Shown here: positions 1-11,601 of the stretch, in pieces
Position numbering within the stretch: the first letter of the stretch is position 1
Layout of the letters: each line of letters starts with the position of its first letter
NCBI GenBank assembly: GCA_038380435.1
Contig: JAWZYU010000005.1
Span: 34,618,001 to 34,682,000, forward strand
Direction: 5' to 3'
Length of the DNA: 64,000 bases
Origin: Ryuthela nishihirai
Lineage: Eukaryota > Arthropoda > Arachnida > Araneae > Heptathelidae
Translations under genes and position numbers: made by a program
The notes under the pieces: generated by a model
The model's database searches: none
Seen by the model: only the letters and a program-made list of their open reading frames with translations
What the model was told of the DNA's origin: nothing

Positions 1-2400
1 AAGTTAGATCTCAATTTGACCTTTCGATTTCTTGCTAAATCTCATGAAGATTTTCATAATTATAGGATACTCCAGCATATAGAAATTGTAGACGGCACTC
101 TTCTCTGCCTGTCTGGGCTGAATTCTTTTTCTAACTATGTGTGTGAGAGCTTTTGTAGAAGGGTACCTGTCCCTATTTAGTCAGGGTAATCTATCTAGGT
201 GGCCGATGTACACAAACTCAGGTGTTTTCTCAAATATACATTTATTTATATTTAATTATATACATACAGTGACTGCCCACCTGGTACAGTCACTGGCCAA
301 ATTCAACACAGGCTATAATGAGCCTCAGCGGTCCCACCGCTATATACAGACAAAGCTTAAACGAGCTGCAAACAAACAGTCTGACAGCCGGACAGCCTCG
401 TGGTCCGCGCACAGTCACGTGAGCTCATCCGGTAGGGTAGTTCAGACCTACTCAGACCTACCCTACCGGATGAGCTCACGTGTCCTTTGGAGACGCTAGG
501 GTGTCTCGACCAATAGGGTACAGACACGATCGCCGTGCCAGGCCGTAACCATCGAGACTCAAGGCCTTTTCACTGGTGACGTCACACGTTCTGACGTCAG
601 CATTCGTCGATCTAGCATCTTGAGACCCCGTAGCTGCTTGTGTGTTTGTTGGCGGGATTATTATCTTTAATTATTATCTGGTGTTCAACAAATGTATTTT
701 TAAACAATTTTTGCAAGATAAAAAGTGATTGTTTGTTAGAGAATTTAGGAAATAAGAAAAAATGTCTTAGTGCCAAAAAGGGAAAGTTGTCTACCCTCAA
801 TAAATAGTATCCACAGAGTTAACTGTTGGCTTTGATATTAACAGTTTTGTGACAGTTTTTCTGGTATGTGGGATTTGAACCATATCCATCCAGGTACATA
901 CCACAGTGTTCTAAGACCACTAAACTAATAAGTTATATTAGTGGAAAAAGTCAGAGTCTGTTAGTTTAGTGGTCTTACACCACTGGCTTATATCTGGAAA
1001 GATGTATGCCTAAATGATTTAATCTTTCTTTACCAGGGTGCATAGAATTGTTTTTTTAACAATCGAAGATTGATTAGAGACCATTTTCTTTACATTTGGG
1101 AGGTTAGTTGAGCGTATTATTGTCAAATCTTTAGTCGTAGATTTAAAGGTAGCTTTGTAAACCAAAATATATACAGTATGTGTGTGTGTGCTTGCAGTAA
1201 ATTGTAGTTTCTAAAGTTTAGATACACTTTTCCTGCTAGTTTTTGAATATGTATTCCATCGGAAGGTTGTATCCATGTCCAAATGTTATTAAAATTTAAT
1301 GAGAGTTTGGAAAAAAATAGCTCAATATTCCTATAAATTCAGTCTAATCACTAAGAAAAAGTATTGAAATTAAACCATAACTAACTGAAATTGTTACAGC
1401 TAAAGCTATTACTGTATATCATTAATTTTTAGTTCACATTTGCCAATAAAATTGTTCTGAATAATTTTCGTGTTTTTTTTTTCTTTTTTTAATAAAACAC
1501 ACTAATTTTCCATAACAATTTATATGTCACGATTATATTATTAATGGTACAAAAAACTGGATCAGTTATTGACAGCATTTATCGCGAAAACTATGTGAAG
1601 GAATTGATTTTATTTTTGTTAATATATAACCGAGTAATTATTTGCATTTAACTTTATTTTTAAACATATTGTGTCATTGTAATTAAACGTACAACCGATT
1701 ATGACGCTCCTCGTTCTACATGTTCAGAGAACGTTAAACGACGATTACATTTTGAGTCATCAATATAACACAATTACAAATCAAGATCTATTTTAGTTTC
1801 AACGTCTTCCTTATTTTAAGGTTTGCCATAGAAATATTACTCTAATGTACATATATACCATATAATAATACCATGTCAATCAGTTTTTGGGCACAGTATC
1901 AAACAAAAATGCCCTCCCGATCTTATGAAAAAAAGTAAATGCTCGATTTGCTACGATAGAACTACGTGCGCAGAATGCACTGTGGATCCACAGGATGTGA
2001 CGTCAGTTTAGACTGCAGTGGCCTTGTTCTCGAAGGTTACTACGGCCAGGCTGACTCCTGTCGCCTTTCTTCATCTGGCCCTCCGAACGAAAGCTGGCGC
2101 TCTGTCACTAGATGAAACAGCCTTGCCGCCAAAATGGCGATTCTTGCCTTCACTTCTTCCGCACCAGCTGCCCAGTCCCTACAGAACTTTCTACCACTTC
2201 TATTTTAACGCAATTGAAAAAATTGCGTTTAAAATAGACGATAAATTGGATGAAAAATCAAAAGATCGATGCTTTAGTTGAAACAGCGGTTTGGAGCGAA
2301 TGACTTTGAGTTAGGATGGGTAGGTAACCGAAATGTTTTAAATTTCGCGCCAGTAGGATCAAACTGCAAAGTAGACAAGGAAAGGATAATTAACTAACGC
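1..2400. other. Unique AT-rich DNA with two hairpins; no gene recognised
   Basis: No protein family is recognisable in any frame. A perfect 25-bp inverted repeat lies at 416-440 and 458-482 around a 17-base loop, inside a locally GC-rich tract (about 370-610) that also carries repeated GACGTCA motifs. A tRNA-like remnant on the minus strand (about 863-930) keeps a B-box-like GGTTCAAATCCC. A second GC-richer tract (1985-2180) with an open frame at 2018-2281 ends in a hairpin (about 2199-2238). That frame has no recognisable domain and I do not call it a gene. Confidence 0.6.
416..482. repeat. Perfect 25-bp inverted repeat (hairpin)
   Basis: The arms 416-440 and 458-482 are exact reverse complements, beginning CACGTGAGCTC and ending GAGCTCACGTG. 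The loop is 17 bases. No TA or other target duplication is obvious at the stem edges, so this may be the core of a foldback element or an isolated palindrome. Confidence 0.85.
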
Positions 2401-2411
2401 TTTCCTGACGT

Positions 2412-2592
2412 CCCATGGCCGAGTAGTTAGCGCGCTTGGCGAGTGGTTAGCGCACCGGGTAAGGCATGGATGTATAGGTCGTTTTTCTGCTGAGGTCCTG
2501 CCATCCTCTCAGACCTTCTACTATGGCATATAAACTGACAGGCTCCTGACAGACTTCTGTGGCAAGCAGCTGCTTGAGGGGGGTATTTTTTC
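2412..2592 (+). mobile_element. SINE-B copy, head partly deleted
   Basis: A short tRNA-derived retroposon. The head GGCCGAGTAGTTAGCGCG resembles a tRNA D-arm/A box. The middle of the tRNA-like part is collapsed: the GGTTCGAG B box is missing and the A-box segment is repeated. The family body follows (TTTCTGCTGAGGTCCTGCC, then CAAGCAGCTGCTTGAGGGG) and ends in a GTATTTTTT tail. Identity rests on alignment by eye with better copies at 52213 and 52846. Confidence 0.85.
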
Positions 2593-3246
2593 CTGACCTT
2601 ACATTATTGTAAGTACAGTAGGATCTTTGTGGAACAGGAGTGGACTGAGACGAAAGAAGACTCAATGGAATTTTCTACTGACAGTATGGTGATTTCAGTA
2701 TGAGTGCTTCCACCTACGAGTAGAACAACCTTCAATGCTCTTTCTTTTGGGGCACAAGGCGATAAACTTTGCACCTCCTTAAGTTATCGAAGATTAGCAA
2801 GCATAAGGGTGTTTTGATACTCTGTGATACTAACTAAACTGCACAAAAGTGTTTTTAAATCAAAGCGAATTATAATTTAATAATTAGTTTTTATTAAAAA
2901 AACAACGGTAGGGAAAAAAATATTATTCGAGTTCCATAAACATGCAAAATAATTCCATTGCGTTACTACAGATAAAATAAATGAAATTCAATTTTTAATA
3001 AAAAAATAAAATTTTAATAAAATGATTTCAAGATAAAAATGAATATTTTAGAAATTAATTTTCTTTTAAAAGAAATTTTCTACTAAGGAAAGACTGGAGT
3101 AGAACTATGAATGTTACATTTTTTACCGTACTCCATGTCTGTGTTTGTTACAGTGAGGAGTTTTTCATTTTTTAAATATGAAGTGGTCAATAAAAATATC
3201 TGATGTGACATAAGTTAAAAATATACATCAGAATGAAATTCAATCG
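2593..3246. other. AT-rich DNA, nothing recognised
   Basis: The stretch has low-complexity A/T runs, especially 2870-3080, and no open frame with a recognisable domain. Confidence 0.6.
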
Positions 3247-4370
3247 TCACTGAGTGCCAGTTTATTAGGTACACCACCCCTCGTCATATAAATGGTCTAT
3301 TCCAAGACGTAATGGGTCACGTGACCGGGATGTGCAGTATAAATCAGGCAGACCAGTTCTTCAAGCATTAGTTAGAGTTGGAGTGAGCTTCAGAATAGGC
3401 AAAACGAACGACTTTGAACGTGGTATGATAGTTGGTGCTAGGCCAGTCTGTTGTAGCATCTCCCAAACGACAGTCCTTTTTGTTCTTTTCATGCACAACC
3501 ATTTCAAGGGTTTACCGAGAACGGTGCGAAAAGCAAATGACTACCGATTCTGTGGGCGAAAATAGTTTGAGGATCAAGGGGGTCAAGAATCGTGCAAGCG
3601 AATGGACGGGCCACAACAAGGTAAGTAACACCATAATTAAACATTGGTGTGCAGAAGGTCATCTCAGAATGCACCATGTATCGGACCTTGTGGCGAATGG
3701 ACTACAAGAGTCGGTGACCATGTCGAGTGTTGATGTTGTCAGCGAAGAATGCCAAAGCGCATCTCCAGTGGGTGCAGCAGTATCGACACTGAATCATTGA
3801 GAACTGGAAAAATGTAGCCTAGTTGGACGAATCAAGGTTCCTTTTGCATCATGCTGATGGGAGGATCAGAATTTGGCAAACACATCATGAAATCATGGAG
3901 CCATTTTTATGGCATATATTAGATCCTGTGATACCCATCGAAGGACATCTGAACACCACAGTGTCTGTCATCTGAACAACATCATTGCTGACCAAGTTCA
4001 TCCCTTCATGTCTACCGTTTATTTTCATTCGATGGACAAGTTCAGTACGATAATGTACCTGCTCACAAAACACGTACCATCACCGAATGGTTCTAGGAAT
4101 ATGCCGACGAGTTCTCCTTTCTTCATTGGCTGCCCAGTCTCCAGATCTAAACACTATCGAGCATCTTTGGGATGGGGTGATAAGGGCTGTTCTCACCGAG
4201 ACTGTGTCGCCGTCCAATTTGGATCAACTTCACGACACAATCATTTCCTCAAGGTGCAACATTCTTGCGCAACGCATCCAGCATTTTGTAACTTTCCTAC
4301 CCCGAGTAATCCCCATTACCTTAAATCGAACCCAAATCTCATTCATCAGGAGCCAAGTGTGCTAACGCCT
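3247..4370 (+). pseudogene. Tc1-like transposase remnant
   Basis: A decayed Tc1/mariner-superfamily transposon. The left end reads CACTGAGTGCCAGTTTATTA followed by GGTACACC, a form common for Tc1-like inverted repeats. The N-terminal part is broken across frames at 3332-3800. The C-terminal catalytic region is recognisable around 4087-4365, where SPDLNTIEHLWD holds the family's third acidic residue (the E of DD34E), followed by a typical tail. Several stops and frameshifts separate the pieces and the right inverted repeat was not found, so the element cannot encode an active transposase. A short fragment of the same family lies at 31264-31385. Confidence 0.8.
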
Positions 4371-4449
4371 TGGCTACAAAGAAATCCAAAGGAGAAGCCT
4401 TCCAGAAATGAGGTTCCCAATATTCTTCTTTCTAATTTTCGTTTAACAT

Positions 4450-5034
4450 AACCAAGATGATAGTGATATATCATAAAGGTTTCACATGTCAGAAAACGCA
4501 TCTGTGTCTACCTTAAATTCTTAGCTAAGAAATTTTTCTTTTTTGTGATTGAAAGTACCAAATGAATACTCACTAGAAGTTGTTTTCTTGAATTGAAAAT
4601 GAGTGGTGAATGAAAGAGAAATATTATTTTATAAAATTTTAACGCATAATAAGTACGGTAGTAAAAATTACACCTAATTGCAAGACAACAAGGAAATTAT
4701 TCCATGGGTTTCCCAACCACTACAATACCCGTATTAATTCTGTGCTTTATAACAAATTTCTATATTTAGAATCATTGTAAAAGTATTTTTAAACTATTTC
4801 TAATAATTCAGTTGATAATATTTGTTTCTATATAACCACTACAATATCGTGTCTGGATAGAAATTGTAAACGAATCCCTTCACGAAATAGTTTTTTGAAA
4901 AATCTGTTCTGCATTGGTATAGAGACAAAAAAAATATACTTGTTATCACCTTACTTGCTTAGCAATAAGCACCTGGAGATGATTGTTTATTTAGATGATT
5001 GTTTTATCTCCGAAAGCACCTATTATTAGTACTT
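4450..5034. other. AT-rich DNA, nothing recognised
   Basis: No repeat family, RNA gene or coding domain could be identified here. Confidence 0.55.
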
Positions 5035-5036
5035 TG

Positions 5037-5572
5037 GATTGGATTGTTTTACCTCTGAGTGGCACTTTTTTGCACACAATTCGCTAAATGGTCAGGTCAC
5101 AAGGACCCGAAGGCTCAGAGAAGGTTGTGGAAAGGTATCCATTGGACAGCTATTGGGAGACAGATGATAGCCTCCCGTCACGGCCATCCAGCGTGTTGTT
5201 TAAGGTGCACAAAATATGGTTGTCCCGGGAAAAAAACCTAGGTAAAATGAGAAATAAGATGTTTTCATGTATAATCTTATACTCTCGAATGGGGGCTCGA
5301 CCGGTTGAGCCCCCATTCAGGTTAATAATAGAAAGAGCACTAAGAACCATCAAAATAATTTTTCTTAGGGGCAAACGGGCCATGGCTTAACGTCCCATCC
5401 GACGAACGGCGGCCTTTCCAAGCACATCGGTGTCCCTACTGAATGGCATGGGCAGGGAGGTGAGTTTTACGGAGATAAATATCAACGCTGGCCCAGTTGG
5501 GTCTCGAACATGGGAACTTCAGATTAGGAGCCTGACGCACTACCGACTGAGCCATCCCCCTCCCCTCCCGTG
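5037..5572 (-). mobile_element. SINE-A copy split by a foldback insertion
   Basis: A minus-strand copy of the 385-bp tRNA-derived SINE. The tail end (TTGTTTTACCTCTGAGTGGC) is at 5047-5066 and the tRNA-like head ends near 5572. About 145 bp of foreign sequence (roughly 5230-5376) interrupts the body. That insert contains a perfect palindrome with 12-bp arms, GAATGGGGGCTC and GAGCCCCCATTC, at 5288-5319. Its outer edges (CCTAGG and CTTAGGGG) are weakly inverted, so it may be a small foldback DNA element. Confidence 0.85.
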
Positions 5573-5864
5573 TGGGACAATTTTAATTTTTCTTCGACTA
5601 ATTATTTCAAGCCACTGCATGATACATCAATGCATGATGCCTGGATTCTTTCTCCAAATCATGGCAATAATTTTGCGCGTTCCACCCTCTTGCATATGCT
5701 TGTGTTGAAAATTTTCTCCAATTAACCCCGTACTTCCCTCGGTCACAATAAGAACTTCAAAAGCTTCTCATAGATGGGATGTTAAGTCGTCTTATTCAGG
5801 AGAGGGCGAATGAGTTGGTGGATAATGAAAAAAAGGAAAAATTAAGTCCTGTCCTTCGAATGGG

Positions 5865-6251
5865 TTGGATTGGATTGTTTTACCTCTGAGCGGCACTTTT
5901 TTGCACACCATGGGCTAAATGGCCAGGTCACAATGACCCCGAAGGCTCAGAGAAGGTTGGGGGAGGGGACCCACTGGAACAGCTGTTGGGAGACAGATGG
6001 TAGCCTCCCGTCAAGGCCATCCAGCGTGTTCTTAACGTGCACAGGGTATGGCTCTCCCACACACGGGGCCACGGCTTAACGTCCCATCCGACGGACGGCG
6101 GCTTTTCCAAGCACATCGGTGTCCCCTACTGACCGTGGGCAGGGCGGGGAATTTTCCGGAGAGAGATCTCAACGCTGACCCAGCTGGGACTCGAACCTGG
6201 GAACTACAGATTACGAACCTGGCGCGCTACCGACTGAGCTACCCCCGCCCC
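5865..6251 (-). mobile_element. SINE-A, full length with 12-bp TSD
   Basis: A complete SINE-A of 387 bp. The 12-bp TSD CCTTCGAATGGG is at 5853-5864 and 6252-6263. On the minus strand the order is a tRNA-like head (TGGC/AGCTCAGTCGGTAGCGCG A-box form, GGTTCGAGTCCC B box), then the family body with GATTTATCTCC-like and CCCATCGGTG-like segments, then a tail near CAGAGGTAAAACAATCC. Peptide-like open frames through it are by-products of the SINE sequence. Confidence 0.95.
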
Positions 6252-6311
6252 CCTTCGAATGGGACGTTAAGCCGTTGGGCCGTTTGCAGGTATCCTTACC
6301 TTAGCCCAGGT

Positions 6312-6532
6312 TAAAGAACAGCCTCCTGGCCGAGAGGTTAGCACGCTTGGCTACTTATCTAAAGGACCTGGGTTCAAGCCCCAGAAAAGGCATAGATGTT
6401 TGTGTTGTCTTTCTGCTGAGGTCCTGCCATCTTCACAGACTTTCTGCTATGGCGTATAACTTGACAGGCTCCTGTCAGACCTCTGTGGCAAGCAGCTGCT
6501 TGAGGGGGTATTTATTTTTATTTGTTTATTTA
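6312..6532 (+). mobile_element. SINE-B copy
   Basis: A full-length plus-strand SINE-B. The head CTGGCCGAGAGGTTAGCACG leads to a B-box-like GGGTTCAAGCCCC. The body contains CTGCTGAGGTCCTGCC, and the copy ends CAGCTGCTTGAGGGGGTATT with a T/A-rich tail. Confidence 0.92.
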
Positions 6533-7180
6533 GGCGCCTTGACGAGAATCTTCCATCTATCTCCTAACAGCTATTTTCAGTGGGGCCCCTCCACTAACTT
6601 TCTCTAATCCCTTGAGTCCTTGTGACCTGGCCATTTCAATCACTCTGTGGGCAAAACTACCGCCCAAGGGTTAATTTAAAAATTTTAATTAAATATAATA
6701 AAAATATTAAAAACTATTAATTTTAATAAGTAATACAGTAATGATAATTCAAAATTAAAAAAAAAAATACTTTAATTGAAAAATCTGGATTTTGCGTTCA
6801 ATGAAACCATGTGATGAGAAATTATTATATATCTGTGTAAACGTGGTGGGGTACAGAAACGTACCCCCGGGGGGAAGGGTACGTTTCTGTACCCCACCCA
6901 CGAAAGTCCGGTCATATTATTTAGAAATCTCAAACTTGTATCTCCTTTGAAATATAAAACAGGTGTCTCTGAATAACTTTATATTATCCCCATAGTATGT
7001 GTCCGACGTTAAAAATAGATTTAAAAATCAACTATGAAATTTAATTCCATGTAGAATGATATTTTAATTTTTCCTCTCCGAAGAAATATCCTAATAATTG
7101 GGAAACCCACGAAATAAAATATTGATCCCCCCCCCCCGAAACTAATTTTTGGATTCTCCTCCCCAAATACTAAATCTTCG
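6533..7180. other. AT-rich DNA with a 22-bp perfect hairpin
   Basis: The first part (about 6540-6665) resembles a SINE-A tail fragment in plus orientation (CCTTGTGACCTGGCCATTT, then GGGCAAAACTACC). The rest is AT-rich and unassigned, apart from the inverted repeat listed separately. Confidence 0.55.
6845..6898. repeat. Perfect 22-bp inverted repeat
   Basis: The arms 6845-6866 (starting GGTGGGGTACAGAAACG) and 6877-6898 are exact reverse complements around a 10-base C/G-rich loop. No coding frame lies near it. It could be a foldback element core or a recent palindromic expansion. Confidence 0.85.
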
Positions 7181-7462
7181 GTTGGGTTGGGTTGTCTTAC
7201 CTCTGAGATGCGCTTGTTTTGTACACAATGGGCTAAATAGCCAGGTCACAAGAACCCCGAAGACTAATAGAAGGTTGGGGGAAGGGGGCCACTGGGACAA
7301 CGTTGGGAGACAGATGGTAGCCTGCCATCAAGACCATCCAGCGTGTTCTTTAACATGCACAGGGAATGGCTCTCCCGCAAATAAGCCCACGGCTTAATGT
7401 CCCATCCGACGGACGGCTTTGCTTTTCTAAGCCCAACAGTGTCCCCTACTGACCGGGAAAAG
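7181..7462 (-). mobile_element. SINE-A, head truncated
   Basis: The body and tail of SINE-A on the minus strand run from GGTTGGGTTGGGTTGTCTTA at the tail to CCCCTACTGACCGGG. The tRNA-like head is missing: similarity stops at about 7462. Confidence 0.9.
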
Positions 7463-8100
7463 AGCATGGAGACTAAACACTCCGTATTTACCTGTCTTAT
7501 TATGAAATATTTTGCTTAAGTTTATGATTGATTTTAGTTCAGGGAATGAAATGATATAAATTTCTATGCGTATTTTGTTCTTAGGGGCGAAAGGGAAAAC
7601 TGAACATTGAAACAAAACTCGTAACCATGGAGACCATAATCCTCCATGTTTAAACGGTGATTTTTACTTACCTTACCCAGGTTCGAAATCGAGTCCCTTT
7701 GATCAGTAGACAAGTGCACTTAGCACTCAGTAATAAATTAAATGCTAAAGAATTCCTCGACCTCTGAAGTATTCACACCTAGTCTTTGATACTAGGTAAA
7801 AAATATTGCATTTCAAAATGTTTAAAGTGGAAACAATTTTAACACAATTTGCTTTCCAAAAATTGTAATGGGTGGTAAATCTATTCTTTTTAACCAATAC
7901 TTCTTTTAATAAAGTGATTTCAGATGATATTGTGCATCACATTATTATTCTTAATAACTTTTCCTGCATTTTTCAAGAAATTTTTTAAAGATTTTTGAAA
8001 CGAAGGGGAAAATGTTATCACATAATGAAATCCATCATTTTTTCGCCTCGATTTGTAACCAAACTATTTGCATGTTAAAGAACAGCTTCGATGGATATAC
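7463..8100. other. AT-rich DNA with a SINE-B head remnant
   Basis: Around 7676-7725 the minus strand keeps a decayed SINE-B head (GTTCGAAATCGAGTCCCTTT with GATCAGTAG). The remainder shows no repeat or gene I can name. Confidence 0.5.
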
Positions 8101-8103
8101 AGG

Positions 8104-8445
8104 AAGGTTTTACCTCTGAGCGGCTATTTTTTGCACACCATGGTCTAAATGACCAGGTCGCAAGAATCCCGAAGACTCAGAGGAGGTTGGGGGTGGGGTT
8201 CCACTGGAACAGCTGTTGGGAGACAGATTGTAGCCTCCCATCAAAGCCATCTAGCGTGTTCTTTAAGTTACGCACGTCGCAACGGTTTAATGCCCCATTC
8301 GACGGATGGTTACCTTTTCAAGTCCATCGGTATCCCCTACTGACCGAGAGAAGGGCGGGCAGTTTTACGGAGATAAATCTCGAAGCTGATAGAGCTGGGA
8401 TCTGGGAATCTGGGAGTTGCACATTACGAACCTGGCTGGATTACA
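8104..8445 (-). mobile_element. SINE-A, diverged
   Basis: A minus-strand SINE-A starting at GGTTTTACCTCTGAGCGGC. Small deletions occur in the middle: the segment after AGTTACGCACG lacks the usual cap-site region. A worn tRNA-like head ends near 8445. Confidence 0.9.
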
Positions 8446-8893
8446 ACTGACATCTTGCTAACAGTATTGATTTTGTATATAAAGTATCCTTTGGATACAT
8501 TCTAGATATATTCTAGTTTCAGTTTCTACAGCAAAAACTTTTGTGGATTAAAGCGAACAATTCATTATGTAATTATATTCACTATAAATAAAACGGTAGG
8601 ATAAATATAATTGCAAGAGATTCAGAATTGTGATGCTTTGATTACATGTATTAATTATTTGCTTTATATCGTATCACAACATTTAGATTTATTAGAAGAT
8701 TCCGTTTCAAATATTTATAATCATTGGTAAATTTTATTCTTATAGTAATCCTAACAGAACAACAATGGCAATAGAACTGGTTTTTGATAAACCTTTCCTC
8801 AGAAATTAAATTTCCGATCGGAAACGAAAAAATTTCTTTGTTAAAACACAATATTATAATACCTTCTAAAAATGTATTAGTATTCAATTTATT
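8446..8893. other. AT-rich DNA, nothing recognised
   Basis: A short open frame on the minus strand (8651-8911) has biased, low-complexity composition and no domain. I see no other feature. Confidence 0.55.
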
Positions 8894-9112
8894 TTGACGT
8901 GCACAGGGCACTCTCTACCGTACACGGAACCGCGGCTTAACGTTCCATCCGACGGACAGCAGCCTTTCTAAGCCCATCGGTGTTCCTTACTGGACGAGGG
9001 CAAGGCGGGGAATTTTGCAGTGATAAATCTTAACGCTGACCCAGCTAGGACTCGAAACTGGGAACTAAGATTACGAGGCTGGCGAGCTACCAACTGAGCC
9101 ATCCCCGCCCGT
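8894..9112 (-). mobile_element. SINE-A head-half fragment
   Basis: Only the 5' half of SINE-A on the minus strand is present, from GACGTGCACAGGGCACTCTC through CTCGAAACTGGGAACTAAG to the head CAACTGAGCCATCCCCGCCC. The tail half is absent, which suggests premature termination, deletion or a breakpoint. Confidence 0.9.
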
Positions 9113-9225
9113 AGATTAAATGAAGCAAGTTTTTACAAATGTGGATATTTAAGTTGACAAATGGATATCCATTTGCCATATAGATATCTTTCGGATGCAT
9201 TCTGGATATTGTGGTTGTATGGAAA

Positions 9226-9470
9226 GTATTCCCTCAAGCAGATGCTTGTCACAGAGGGTCAACAGGAGTCTATCAGTTCAATACGCCATAGTCTTTGAGG
9301 ATCATACACTAAATCGATATATTTTTTTCATTCGTGATCACATTCAGAAAGCTACTAACTTAGCAGCAAGTTATGACAAAACAAAGTATCGTTCCATCAA
9401 GGGACTCGAACCCGGACTCCAGCAGTTGCAGTATCACCACGAATCAACGCGATACTACTGAACCACACAA
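9226..9470 (-). mobile_element. Diverged SINE-B remnant
   Basis: CCCTCAAGCAGATGCTTGTC and ACAGGAGTCTATCAGTT match the SINE-B body on the minus strand. GGGACTCGAACCCGGACTCC (9401-9420) looks like a tRNA-like B box further along. The middle has no clear match, so the two parts may have separate origins. Confidence 0.5.
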
Positions 9471-10100
9471 AAAGCAAAAAAATATGAGAGAGAATATGAA
9501 GATTTAAAATGAAATTTGTGCTGCATGGGCCATTAGCTTTTGACACTCTTCTTCAAATAAATTGTTGATGTAAGTCAGTTATGCAAATGAAAATATCGAA
9601 CTGACTTTTAAGTTCTTTCAAATCGAACCATTACGAAAATCAGGGTGTGTACTACAAGTCACAGTTAAAAAAAATTTTCGAAATTAAATTCAAAATTTTT
9701 ATTGAGAATTGTCGGTAAACAAGCCACAGGTGTTATCAATATTGCAAATATTTTCGGATGCCACGTTAAACAATATTTCTGATATAAGACCCAATGCTAT
9801 CTTGATATTTGTTTGTGAGATAAATTTCTAAAATAAGCATAATTTATTAATTGATAATAATTATAATAATTAAATAATAATAAATAAAGCATCCATTGCA
9901 TACGTGCTAGAGTTGTCCTTAAAATTAAAATCACTAAGTTGTATGGTAGATCGTGTATGGATATGCGATGTTCCTGGTAAAACTTTACCCATTATCACCT
10001 CATCTGAGAATATGCCCAGTTGGCATAAGTAAAAACATATAACAAGTAAACCACTATTGGGTGGGCTCCTAGAAGCTAACATAAAATACAAGCTAAAAAA
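9471..10100. other. AT-rich DNA, nothing recognised
   Basis: No repeat family or coding domain is identified. TAATAATAATTA-type low complexity occurs near 9840-9890. Confidence 0.5.
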
Positions 10101-10355
10101 TAGCATATATCATGTACAAGAGACCTAAAGTGAGTAGCTTTCCTCAGAGAAAGCCATCATTTTAGGCCTCTTGTATTTATTAAGAACATTATGATCATAA
10201 TTAAGCAAAGAAGAAAAATCTTATTAGGATTATTTTTAACAGCCTCAAAAAGCATTTTTGAGATGCATTTAATATGAGTATATATGTGGTCGATGCCCAA
10301 GTCTTTATGAAGTTGTCTGTTAGTAACAACCCAAGGGGTTGATCTGCCATCTGCG

Positions 10356-10737
10356 GGTCGGGGGTGGCTCAGTCGTTAGCGCGCCAGGCTCGTAATCTGT
10401 AGTTCCCAGGTTCGAGTCCCAGCTGGGTCAGCGTTGAGATTTATCTCCACAAAAATTCCCCACCCTGCCCACGGTCATTAGGAGGCACCGATGGGCTTGG
10501 AAAGGCCGTCGTCCGTCGGATGGGACGTTAAGCCGTGGCCTCGTGTACGGGAGAGACATACCCCGTGCACGTTAAAGAACACGCTGGATGGCCATGACGG
10601 GAGGCTACCATCTGTCTCCCAACAGCTGTTCCAGTGGGTCCCCTCCCCCAACCTTCTCTGAACCTTCGGGGTCCATGTGACCTGGCCATTTAGCCCATGG
10701 TGTGCAAAAAAGTGCCGCTCAGAGGTAAAACAACACA
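10356..10737 (+). mobile_element. SINE-A, full length with 14-bp TSD
   Basis: The TSD ATCTGCCATCTGCG occurs at 10342-10355 and 10738-10751. The element is 382 bp, head first on the plus strand. The head GGGGGTGGCTCAGTCGTTAG and the B box GGTTCGAGTCCC are clear, and the tail is CAGAGGTAAAACAACAC. It interrupts the C-terminal coding part of the Jockey pseudogene, so it is younger. Confidence 0.97.
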
Positions 10738-11215
10738 ATCTGCCATCTGCGATCGATAAGGGGCATCGACCGCAGATCTCAATATTTTGTTTTGCAAGAC
10801 CCTGAATCTTGCGTATATTCGTGGAATGGTGTTCGCCCATATAGGGGAAGCATAAGTTATTATCTGAAGAATGATCATGTTGTACAATAATAATTTATGG
10901 TCAATCATCAAGATAGTATTTCTCCGAAGGAGAGGTTCTTGTTGATATCTCACTGCATTGACTTTAGTGACAATATCATGAATATGAGACTTCTTTTCGA
11001 TCTTTTGATGTAGGGTTATACCCAACATCAAAATTATATCCATACACGATGGTCTTTTGTCATTCAATTGGTTCATTTAAAAAATTAAACGTTTTGGATT
11101 TTAATAAGCTTTCCACTGAAGAGGATAGCAGTACTCTTCTCAGTGTTTATCTTTACCTTCCATTTATCGTACCACTCCTCCATCTCATCAAGACATCTCT
11201 GCTGCCTGTCTATAG

Positions 11216-11601
11216 AGGACGGGGGTGGCTCAGTCGGTAGCGCGCCAGGCTCGTAATCTGTAGTTCCCAGGTTCGAGTCCCAGCTGGGTCAGCGTTGAGA
11301 TTTATCTCCGCAAAAATTCCCCACCCTGCCCACGGTCATTAGGAGGCACCGATGGGCTTGGAAAGGCAGTCGTCCGTCGGATGGGACGTTAAGCCGTGGA
11401 TTCGTGTACGGGATAGACATACCCCGTGCACGTTAAAGAACACGCTGGATGGCCATGACGGGAGGCTACCATCTGTCTCCCAACAGCTGTTCCAGTGGGT
11501 CCCCTCCCCCAACCTTCTCTGAGCCTTCGGGGTCCATGTGATCTGGCCATTTAGCTCATGGTGTGCAAAAAAAGTGCCGCTCAGAGGTAAAACAACCCAA
11601 C
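11216..11601 (+). mobile_element. SINE-A, full length with 11-bp TSD
   Basis: The TSD CCTGTCTATAG is at 11205-11215 and 11602-11612. The element is 386 bp and very similar to the copy at 10356, with the same CACCGATGGGCTTGGAAAGG body and GGTTCGAGTCCC box. It sits between the RT and C-terminal parts of the Jockey pseudogene. Confidence 0.97.

Noticed and set aside
2018..2281. Possible first exon or small gene
   Set aside because: An 87-codon frame in a GC-richer patch, but no domain, no supported splice site, and it ends through a hairpin. Not enough to call.
10478..10840. Recurrent open frames with FTSERHFFAHHGLNGQ-type text (also at 5870, 8091, 55411, 57384, 59527 and elsewhere)
   Set aside because: These are chance frames through the tail-to-body part of SINE-A copies. 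They recur with every copy, in either orientation, and shift frame with its indels.
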